Shown here piece by piece: positions 23,344-28,871 of a stretch of DNA of 28,871 nt. The stretch's first letter is position 1, and each line of letters begins with the position of its first letter. Location: assembly GCA_036518955.1 (NCBI GenBank), contig DATDMG010000068.1:1-28871 (forward strand), given 5' to 3'. The notes below the pieces were generated by a model that was not told the origin of the DNA, did no database searches, and saw nothing but the letters and a program-made list of their open reading frames with translations. The DNA comes from DATDMG01 sp036518955. GTDB taxonomy: Bacteria; Actinomycetota; Actinomycetes; Actinomycetales; Kineosporiaceae. The position numbers and the translations under genes were made by a program.

Positions 23344-25536
23344 TCATGGCGGCCAGGTCGGCGTCGTCCACCAGGCCGCCGTCTGCCCCATGGCCGTGGG
23401 GGAGGACGGGCCTGCGAGGTGCAGTTCGAACCAGACCACCTTGGCGTGTTCGTCCACACGCACGCCCCAGCCATCGGCCAGGGTGTCCACCAGCAGCAGA
23501 CCGCGACCCCCGGCCGCGTCCGCGTCCGGCTCGGGAATGCGCATCACCGGCATCCGTTCGCTGGCGTCCTCCACCTCGACGCGCAGCCGTTGCTCGGGCA
23601 GGAGCAGACGAACCCGGATCGCGCCGTCGCCGTGCCTGACCGCGTTGGCGATCAGCTCGGTGAGCAGGAGCCGAGCGGCTTCGACGACCTCGTCGGCCTG
23701 GTTCGTCCCCGGCTGCGGGGCTTGCCAGAGGCCCAGCACGTCCTCGAGCCAGGTGCGGGCGATCCCGGCGCTGGCTGGCTGTGCTGGGAAGGTCCGCTGG
23801 ACGGCGCCCGCGCTGCGGCGGGTGATCCGCGCGGCCAGCACCGCGGCGTCGTCGTAGCTGGGAGCGTTCGAGACCAGGGCGGTCGCGAGGACGTCGACCG
23901 CCGCGTCCCCCGCACCGGTCGCCACCCGGACGAGCCGGTCCTGCGGGTCACGGCCGGCTCCCGGGAAGTCCGTCAGTCCGTCGGTGTAGAGGACGAGGGC
24001 GGCCTCGTGCGGCAGGCGGATGGTCTGCTCGGGCCACTGGCCCAGCCCTTCCACGCCCAGCAACGGCCCCGCCCGGACCTGCAGGAGACGCGCCTCCCCG
24101 TCCTGGGGGACGAGCAAGGGCGGGGGATGACCACCTAACGCGATCGTTGCGAACGTGCCCTGCGGGGCGAGTTCGGCGTAGGCCATCGTCACCAGCCGGT
24201 CGATGCCGGCGCTGACCAGGAAGGTGCTCACCCGGTCCAGGACCATCGAGGGCGGCTGCCCTTCGAGGGCGTAGCACCGGACCGCTCCACGGACGAGTCC
24301 CATCACCGAGGCTGCGGTCAGGTCGTGACCCTCGACATCCCCGATCACCAGCGCCATCCCCCCGGACGGCAGTGTGATGGTGTCGTACCAGTCGCCTCCG
24401 ATCTGGTTGCTGGCGTCCGCGGCGCGGTACCGCGCCGCGACCTGCACCCCCGGGCCGGACGTGACCACGGGTGGGAGCAGGGCGGTTTGCAGGGACGTCA
24501 GCGCGGCCTGTGCCGCGGCCTCGGCCTGGGCCAGCCGGAGGGCTTCGCCGCGTTCGGTCACCACGGTCGAGGTGGCCCACGCGAGCAGCGCGGCGACGAA
24601 CCCGGCCACCTGGCTCAGCAGGAGCATCGTCAACGTGGTCCCGAGCCGGGCGCCGTCCGGTGGCGCCGTGGCGAGCAGCACCACCGCCGCCAGCACGCCG
24701 AACGCCGGACTGAGGACGGCGGCAGCCAGGGTGCCCAGCCGCAGGACGGCGAACACCAGCCCGGCGAAGGACACCATCAGCAGCAACGGACCGACCGGGA
24801 TCGAACCGCTGAACTCCAGGTGAGCGCCGCACACCACGATCAGGATGACCAGCCACGCGGCGATCTCCAGCCAGGACCGCCACGGCCACGAACGGGGGCG
24901 GCGTTGCGCCAGCACAAGGATCAGCGGCATGATCGTGACGGTCCCGTCGAGCATGGCCGCGGGGCGGACTCCGAGCAGGAACCCGGTCGAGGGCACCAGC
25001 GACGCGGGTACCCACCCTGCGGACGAGGCCACCCGGGTCAGGGCCCATACGACGGCGGCGTTGGCGGCGACCCCGGTCGCGCCGCAGCCGAACAGCGCGA
25101 GCAGATGCCGCCGGGTGTCAGGTCGCCGGCCGCCGTCCGCGAAACGCACCACCAGCGCTCGGAAGAACCATACGGCCGCCAGATTGGCGGCCGCGAAGGC
25201 GAGTGCGAGCCGGAACGTGCGCGCGTCGTGGGAGCGCAAGACAACCACGCTGAGCGCGACGACGGCCAGGAAGAACGCGGGGAGGTGGCGGCGTGAGGGC
25301 AGGACGGACAGGGCCGAGATGACTCCGGCGTTCAGGCTGATCCCGAGCGTCGGCTGGGCTCCGTACAAGGGCTTGGGGGACAGCGCCACCGTGAGGAGGT
25401 AACAGAACGCCACGAGGCTCAGCGCCAGGACCAGTCCAGGCATCGACACCCGCGGGGCCGCAGCACCGTCGCGACCCTCGATGCCGCCGGGCAGCCGGAC
25501 TGGCGACATGTCGCCGGGGACGTGCTTCGTGGTCAC
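23344..25536 (-). CDS. Membrane SpoIIE/PP2C phosphatase with RsbW-like ATPase domain
   Basis: 730 aa. About eight hydrophobic helices (residues 32-325) resemble MASE1-type sensor regions. A short coiled linker (ERGEALRLAQAEAAAQAAL) leads to a SpoIIE-type PP2C domain (about 350-565) with metal-binding motifs IGGDWYD, VIGDVEGHD, LYTDGLTD and YDDAAVL. The C-terminal HATPase_c domain (about 585-705) has the N-box LLTELIANAVRHGDG and the G-box AGGRGLLLVDTLADGWG, like anti-sigma kinases. Such proteins reset sigma-factor partner switches by dephosphorylating an anti-anti-sigma factor; here phosphatase and kinase-like halves are in one chain. No anti-anti-sigma or sigma gene is in the window, so partners are elsewhere. 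GTG start after GGAGG. Confidence 0.94.
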   Translation of the reverse strand: MTTKHVPGDMSPVRLPGGIEGRDGAAAPRVSMPGLVLALSLVAFCYLLTVALSPKPLYGAQPTLGISLNAGVISALSVLPSRRHLPAFFLAVVALSVVVLRSHDARTFRLALAFAAANLAAVWFFRALVVRFADGGRRPDTRRHLLALFGCGATGVAANAAVVWALTRVASSAGWVPASLVPSTGFLLGVRPAAMLDGTVTIMPLILVLAQRRPRSWPWRSWLEIAAWLVILIVVCGAHLEFSGSIPVGPLLLMVSFAGLVFAVLRLGTLAAAVLSPAFGVLAAVVLLATAPPDGARLGTTLTMLLLSQVAGFVAALLAWATSTVVTERGEALRLAQAEAAAQAALTSLQTALLPPVVTSGPGVQVAARYRAADASNQIGGDWYDTITLPSGGMALVIGDVEGHDLTAASVMGLVRGAVRCYALEGQPPSMVLDRVSTFLVSAGIDRLVTMAYAELAPQGTFATIALGGHPPPLLVPQDGEARLLQVRAGPLLGVEGLGQWPEQTIRLPHEAALVLYTDGLTDFPGAGRDPQDRLVRVATGAGDAAVDVLATALVSNAPSYDDAAVLAARITRRSAGAVQRTFPAQPASAGIARTWLEDVLGLWQAPQPGTNQADEVVEAARLLLTELIANAVRHGDGAIRVRLLLPEQRLRVEVEDASERMPVMRIPEPDADAAGGRGLLLVDTLADGWGVRVDEHAKVVWFELHLAGPSSPTAMGQTAAWWTTPTWPP

Positions 25537-25604
25537 GCGTGGCCTCCCGCCCCCGCTGCTCGACCCTCACGGGGACCGTGCAGGGCCGATCCAATCGGAA
25601 AGGG

Positions 25605-25636
25605 CACAGTCTGTCCATATCTAGTGACAATCTGTG
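25605..25636. promoter_or_regulatory. 32-bp imperfect palindrome, candidate operator upstream of the SpoIIE phosphatase
   Basis: CACAGTCTGTC (25605-25615), a 10-bp AT-rich spacer (CATATCTAGT) and GACAATCTGTG (25626-25636). The arms match as an inverted repeat at 9 of 11 positions. It lies 69-100 bp upstream of the phosphatase start in an AT-rich island, a normal place for an operator or promoter. Confidence 0.5.
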
Positions 25637-25712
25637 GCATACGGCGAGGGCGGCGACGGCGCCGCGTGGTCATGCCCGCCAAGGGTCGGCCTGACGTCGC
25701 GCGTCGTGCCTC

Positions 25713-25838
25713 CTACCGGTCGCGGCCGTGGGTGTCTCGGATCGCAACTCCGTGGTTCAGGAGGGCGGCTCAGACGGTGTAGGGGTCGACATGGTGTCGC
25801 TCGGCGATGCGGGCGAGGGACCGCCCGCCCCGGTAGAG
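25713..25838 (-). pseudogene. Fragment of a helix-turn-helix protein (recombinase/HTH_7-like)
   Basis: In one minus-strand frame the translation reads YRGGRSLARIAERHHVDPYTV, then a TGA, then AALLNHGVAIRDTHGRDR and a TAG. The spacing G.SLA.IA...H.VD..TV(R)AAL...GV.IRD..GR is the C-terminal HTH found in serine recombinases and related small DNA-binding proteins. The TGA sits where an Arg codon (CGA) is expected, a single C-to-T change. No upstream catalytic domain is visible, so this is a relic of a larger gene, possibly mobile. Confidence 0.6.
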
Positions 25839-26033
25839 GGGTACGCCTCGCGGGCTTGTCCCCGACCCCGGCTCGCCCAGCCTAGGCCCGAGGAGAGGGG
25901 CAACAGCGACCGCGGTGGCCTCGTCTCGAGCCGATTCCGGTGAGCGCGGGCCGTCAGACCGACGGTCGCGGTGCAGCCTCCCGGGCAGCCTTCGGTATCC
26001 CGGGGACGGCATCCGCCGGGGCGGTCCCCGCCG

Positions 26034-26846
26034 TCAGCTGCCGAGCACGGCCAGCGTGTCCGGGTCCAGCCGCAGCTCCCCACCACGGGACCGGAACGTG
26101 AGTTCGGTGCCGAGCACGGGCGACTGTCCGAGATCCACCGTGAAGGTGCGGTTGTCGACCGTCCAGACGCCTGGCAGCGAGGCGACGTCACGCTGGGTGA
26201 CGACGGTGTCCGGCGCCCGGTCCGCGCTGACGCGCACCCGGACCTCGCCGCTGGCGCGGTCGATGCGGCAGACCATCGCGTCCGGCGCCCCGGACTCCCC
26301 GTGGCGGCCGCAGTAGACCGCCCGGGGGCTGAGGACGAGCCACTGCGGGGCCACCCCTGGGAACGGGTAGGCCCGCAGGATCCGGCCGGCGGCGTCCAGG
26401 TGGAGCACCTCGGCGTAGGCGGGGGGAGCGCCCTGCGGCCGGGAGACGAGCCAGACCCCGTCCGCCGCGGTCACCCAGGTGACCCGGCCCGGACCACGCG
26501 GCACCTGCCGGACCCGGGCGGCGGACGGCAGGGCCGCGATCGACGACGGGACGCCGTCGCGGGACGCCGCCTCCCCCGGCTGCGCCGCGTCTCCGGTGGG
26601 GAGGCCGCTGGCGAGACCGGTGGACCCGGCGGCCGCCGGGGATGACGACGACCCGGCCGAGGCCGACGCACGCGCGCCGCCGCCCGTCCCGGACATCGGT
26701 CCGGCCGGCGTGCCGACCGACCAGGTCGACGTCGTCGTCGCGTGTGCCGCCGGAGACGTCGAGCTGCAGCCGCCCAGGACGGCGACCAACAGCGCCGGCG
26801 CGCCCAGCGCGCCGGCGAAGCCGAGGGACGACCGACCGGAGATCAT
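26034..26846 (-). CDS. Putative lipoprotein of unknown function
   Basis: 270 aa from the ATG at 26846, chosen because it gives a proper lipoprotein signal: Arg5, a hydrophobic GFAGALGAPALLVAVL stretch and lipobox LGGC with Cys27. Residues about 30-100 are Ser/Ala/Gly/Thr-rich and likely a flexible wall-spanning tether. The remaining part (about 110-270) looks all-beta (VTWVTAADGVWLVSR, AEVLHLDAAGRILRAYPF, QWLVLSPRAVYCGRHG, DAMVCRIDRASGEVRVRV, GVWTVDNRTFTVDL), like two or three propeller-type blades. It has two Cys that could bond. It is expected on the outer face of the membrane. No ligand or function can be named. The ribosome site is weak. Confidence 0.75.
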   Translation of the reverse strand: MISGRSSLGFAGALGAPALLVAVLGGCSSTSPAAHATTTSTWSVGTPAGPMSGTGGGARASASAGSSSSPAAAGSTGLASGLPTGDAAQPGEAASRDGVPSSIAALPSAARVRQVPRGPGRVTWVTAADGVWLVSRPQGAPPAYAEVLHLDAAGRILRAYPFPGVAPQWLVLSPRAVYCGRHGESGAPDAMVCRIDRASGEVRVRVSADRAPDTVVTQRDVASLPGVWTVDNRTFTVDLGQSPVLGTELTFRSRGGELRLDPDTLAVLGS

Positions 26847-26973
26847 GGCGCTGTCCACTGTGCACCAAGCGGCCAGGTTTTCACGGCAGGTAGCCGATGC
26901 CCGGCGTGTCGCGGTTCCTCCGGGGACAGGGCGCTCACAGCAGTTGACTCTGCGTCTGTCGGTCAGGAGGCCC

Positions 26974-26996
26974 GGGCGACCTGCAGCAGGTCGCCC
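26974..26996. other. Perfect hairpin in divergent intergenic region
   Basis: GGGCGACCTG-CAG-CAGGTCGCCC, 10 perfect base pairs around a 3-base loop. It sits between two divergent genes, so it is not at a known 3' end; it may fold in a 5' leader or a small RNA, or bind a protein. Confidence 0.6.
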
Positions 26997-27000
26997 CTCG

Positions 27001-27024
27001 CACGGCTGCTGGCACGGCTGCTGG
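27001..27024 (+). repeat. 12-bp tandem duplication
   Basis: CACGGCTGCTGG occurs twice in direct succession, just right of the hairpin. Confidence 0.9.
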
Positions 27025-27143
27025 GGTGCGGAAGGTCGGTTTGCGCTCGCCGGCGGTGGGTGCACGCTCGCGGTGAAGGCAACAGATCCCCTCGGGCACC
27101 GAGGCATCGGCGATGACCCTCGAGAGGATCACGGTCGAGCAGC

Positions 27144-27177
27144 AGGCGAGGACGGGCGACAGGCGAGGACGGGCGAT
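27144..27177 (+). repeat. 17-bp tandem duplication over the YihY start region
   Basis: AGGCGAGGACGGGCGAC and AGGCGAGGACGGGCGAT follow each other (16 of 17 bases equal). The second copy runs into the ATG at 27176 and carries the GAGGA that may serve as ribosome site, so the duplication also doubled this site. Confidence 0.85.
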
Positions 27178-28273
27178 GACGGTCGAAGGGCAGGGCGCGG
27201 GGCCGCCGGCTCGGCGCCCCCAGGACGCGCTGGAGGAACGTCAGGACTCGCTGGAGGAACGTCATCCAGGCGCGTATGCGGAACGCCCCGGGCGCATCCC
27301 CCCGCGAGGATGGTGGCAGGTGGTGCGCCGCGGCCTCGGGGAGTTCAACGCCGACCAGATGAGCCTGATCGCGGCCGGGGTGGCGTTCAAGGCGTTCCTC
27401 TCCCTGGTACCCGCGCTCATCGCGGCGATCCTCCTCTACGGGCTGGTCGTCGACCCCAGCCAGGTGGAGCGGCAGGTGAACTCGATGACCGGTGTCCTGC
27501 CCGGGTCAGCCCAGGATCTGCTGAGCAATGAGCTGCACAACCTCGTCTCCGAGAACCACAAGAAGCTCGGGGTCGGCCTCGTCGTCTCGCTGCTGCTGGC
27601 GCTGTGGAGCGCCTCCGGCGGGGTCGGAAACCTGGTCCAGGCGGTCAACGACGCCTACGACGAGGTCGAGACCCGCAGTTGGGTCAAGCGCAAGGTGCTC
27701 GCCGTCGGGCTCACCGTCGGGGCCATCGCGGTGTTCACGCTGACCGCCGCGCTGGTCGCGGTGTTCCCGGCCGTCGAGAACGCACTGCGCCCTCCGACGA
27801 CGGTACGGATCGGGCTGGAGGCGGCGCGGTGGCTGGTGGTGCTCGTCATCCTGGGCGTCTCCCTGGCGCTCATCTACCGGGTGGCTCCCGACCGGGACTC
27901 GCCCCGGCTGCGCTGGGTCTCCGTCGGGGCCGCCGTCGCCACCGTGGTCTGGATCGCCCTCTCGGTCGGTTTCTCGGTGTACGTCGACCGGTTCGCCAGC
28001 TACGACAAGACCTACGGGAGCCTGGCCGGCGTGGTCGTGCTGCTGCTGTGGATCTGGCTGAGCCTGTGCGCCGTCCTGCTCGGGGCCGAGATCAACGCGG
28101 AGTCGGAGAAGCAGACGGTTCGCGACACCACGGTGGGCGAGCCCGTGCCGCAGGGCCAGCGGGAGGCTCTCAAGGCCGACCTCGGCCCGGACGATCCCGA
28201 ACCGAGGGACGCCGACCGGCGGCCGGCGGACCAGGCCCGGCCGGCGGACCAGGGATCCGGTACCGGCGGCTGA
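27176..28273 (+). CDS. YihY/BrkB family inner-membrane protein
   Basis: 365 aa from ATG 27176 (GAGGA 10 bases before); ATG 27113 is an in-frame alternative that adds 21 polar residues. The N-terminal 45 residues are charged and carry QDALEER/QDSLEER from a 21-bp duplication. The membrane region (about 60-315) has six hydrophobic segments. Family signatures are present: NADQMSLIAAGVAFKAFLSLVP, LALWSASGGVGNLVQAVNDAYD, WVKRKVLAVGLT and YGSLAGVVVLLLWIWL followed by GAEINAE. The C-terminal 45 residues are Asp/Arg/Pro-rich with a repeated RPADQ. The family was once called ribonuclease BN in error; its transport or envelope role is unsettled. Confidence 0.93.
   Translation: MTVEGQGAGPPARRPQDALEERQDSLEERHPGAYAERPGRIPPRGWWQVVRRGLGEFNADQMSLIAAGVAFKAFLSLVPALIAAILLYGLVVDPSQVERQVNSMTGVLPGSAQDLLSNELHNLVSENHKKLGVGLVVSLLLALWSASGGVGNLVQAVNDAYDEVETRSWVKRKVLAVGLTVGAIAVFTLTAALVAVFPAVENALRPPTTVRIGLEAARWLVVLVILGVSLALIYRVAPDRDSPRLRWVSVGAAVATVVWIALSVGFSVYVDRFASYDKTYGSLAGVVVLLLWIWLSLCAVLLGAEINAESEKQTVRDTTVGEPVPQGQREALKADLGPDDPEPRDADRRPADQARPADQGSGTGG
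27221..27262 (+). repeat. 21-bp tandem duplication inside the YihY gene
   Basis: Two adjacent 21-bp units (27221-27241 and 27242-27262) differ at one base and encode QDALEER-QDSLEER. The unit is in frame, so it lengthens the polar N-terminus by seven residues. Confidence 0.9.
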
Positions 28274-28285
28274 TCCGGTACCGGC
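28254..28285. repeat. Duplicated palindromic CCGGTACCGG at the YihY 3' end
   Basis: The 14-bp GATCCGGTACCGGC occurs at 28254-28267 and 28272-28285. Each copy contains the 10-bp palindrome CCGGTACCGG. The YihY stop lies between the two palindromes, in the short convergent junction with the last gene. It may fold as a transcript end structure; no T run is seen. Confidence 0.85.
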
Positions 28286-28303
28286 TGCCCGCCCCGGTCG
28301 GGG

Positions 28304-28871
28304 TCACGCTGACGAGGTGCAGTTCCAGGTACGCCCGGACGGCTCGGTGGCGAACGCGAGCGCCACCGAGTGCGGCAGCACGCGTTCCCCGCCGCTGCCG
28401 GCCACGTGCAGGACCACCGCCAGCAGCGGCAGGTCGGCCGGCCGCCGTGGACAGTCCGGGCCGGCGGCGTCCGTCCGGAAGTAGAGCGTGGTACGGGCCT
28501 GGCCGGTTCGGTCCGGGACGAGCACGGGGTCCGACGTCCAGCGTGGCACCAGGGTGGATCCCACCGCCGTCCGGGCCACCCCGACGCTGAGGAACCGCAC
28601 CCGGCCTGGCAGGACGTCGACCAGGACGTCCACCGCCAGGTCGTGCGTCGCGGGGTCGAACCGGACGCCGCCGTTCGGCACCAGGACGACCGGCGGGCTG
28701 AGCCCGCCGCACGCCTGGTCCAGTCCACGAACCAGCAGGCCTGCCGGCTGCTGCCCCAGGACGACGCCGGTTGCCCGGGTGCCCTCCCCGACGCCCGGGC
28801 CCGCCGGCCCCAGGGCGACAGGGGGCGACATCGGGACGCGGCCCACCACCGCCGCCAGGCCGACCGCCGAG
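28304..28871 (-). CDS. Protein of unknown function (5' end outside window)
   Basis: The frame stays open from its stop at 28304 to the right edge (189 codons). The part beyond the possible GTG at 28849 reads SAVGLAAVVGRV, which looks like the end of a hydrophobic helix, so the true start is probably past the window. The visible chain alternates short hydrophobic strands (LAVDVLVDVLPGRVRFLSVGVA, LPLLAVVLHVAG, VALAF) and has two Cys (PDCPR and the near-terminal WNCTS). This would fit an exported or membrane-anchored beta-rich domain. I do not recognise the family. It is convergent with YihY across 30 bp. Confidence 0.6.
   Translation of the reverse strand, partial: SAVGLAAVVGRVPMSPPVALGPAGPGVGEGTRATGVVLGQQPAGLLVRGLDQACGGLSPPVVLVPNGGVRFDPATHDLAVDVLVDVLPGRVRFLSVGVARTAVGSTLVPRWTSDPVLVPDRTGQARTTLYFRTDAAGPDCPRRPADLPLLAVVLHVAGSGGERVLPHSVALAFATEPSGRTWNCTSSA

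Larger units (their letters stand above)
25537..26033. other. 497-bp gap with palindrome and decayed HTH fragment
   Basis: No intact gene was found between the phosphatase start and the lipoprotein stop. The left part (25590-25640) is clearly AT-richer than its surroundings and carries a palindrome. The middle holds the remnant of a helix-turn-helix protein. The rest has short open frames without ribosome sites or recognisable products. Confidence 0.6.
26847..27175. other. Divergent gap with hairpin and tandem duplications
   Basis: 329 bp between the divergent lipoprotein and YihY genes. It contains the 10-bp stem hairpin (26974-26996), a 12-bp tandem repeat (27001-27024) and most of a 17-bp tandem repeat (27144-27177). 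TTGACT at 26944 resembles a -35 box on the plus strand, but no matching -10 was found. No gene is evident. Confidence 0.5.

Noticed and set aside
25757..26191. A 144-codon minus-strand open frame in the gap right of the SpoIIE phosphatase.
   Set aside because: It is mainly a shadow frame of the lipoprotein 3' end, with no ribosome site and no recognisable domain; the HTH remnant is in a different frame.

Overview
The window is GC-rich DNA (long tracts look well above 70% G+C) with strong third-position GC, GTG starts and several start codons lying 6-7 bases after a -10-like hexamer. A SAM-IV-type riboswitch, a PknB-type kinase, a DUF3618 protein, a SpoIIE/HATPase phosphatase and an actinobacterial-style HrpA all point to a chromosome segment of a high-GC actinobacterium. 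A Geodermatophilaceae-like origin is a guess from gene style and the recurrent intergenic TGATCATGC motif. I see no phage, conjugation, CRISPR or insertion-sequence genes. The only decayed material is a broken LacI regulator and a fragment of a helix-turn-helix protein.

Layout, left to right. 1-574: 5' part of a secreted alanine-rich protein (minus), cut by the window edge. 872-3395 (minus): 5'-3' exonuclease with a C-terminal clamp-binding-like motif, a PEBP-family protein and a Nudix hydrolase. 3537-5299 (plus): a tyrosine-phosphatase-like enzyme coupled to a cation diffusion facilitator. 5260-7608 (minus): receptor-like Ser/Thr kinase fused to a periplasmic-binding-protein domain, overlapping the transporter tail to tail. 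7788-8578 (plus): small acidic protein coupled to a second Nudix hydrolase, convergent with a CYTH protein (8579-9271, minus). 9349-10953 (plus): promoter, SAM-IV riboswitch and a SufS-like class V aminotransferase. 11021-12178 (plus): HhH/PHP phosphoesterase, convergent with a membrane GGDEF-EAL protein (12179-14578, minus). 14685-15313: LacI-family pseudogene. 15529-16071: universal stress protein. 16199-20233: HrpA-type DEAH RNA helicase. 20353-22163 (minus): GroES-like gene followed 8 bp later by a cytochrome P450. 22240-22551 (minus) DUF3618 protein, divergent from a BCP-type peroxiredoxin (22678-23142, plus). 23201-23282: tRNA-Leu(UAG). 23344-25536 (minus): membrane SpoIIE phosphatase with anti-sigma-like ATPase domain. 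25537-26033: gap with a palindrome and an HTH remnant. 26034-26846 (minus) lipoprotein, divergent from a YihY/BrkB membrane protein (27176-28273, plus). 28304-28871: unknown protein, cut by the right edge.

The genes are mostly single housekeeping, stress and signalling units rather than one large pathway. Signalling is prominent: receptor kinase, c-di-GMP enzyme, PP2C/anti-sigma fusion, tyrosine phosphatase. Stress functions (universal stress protein, peroxiredoxin, GroES-like protein, Nudix enzymes, helicase) are also common. The most unusual sequence-level signals are: six gene ends placed on TGATCA palindromes, two of them being convergent pairs that use the two halves of one palindrome; the QLALF terminus of the exonuclease; the kinase-binding-protein receptor; the GroES-like/P450 pair; and a cluster of short tandem duplications at 26974-27262.
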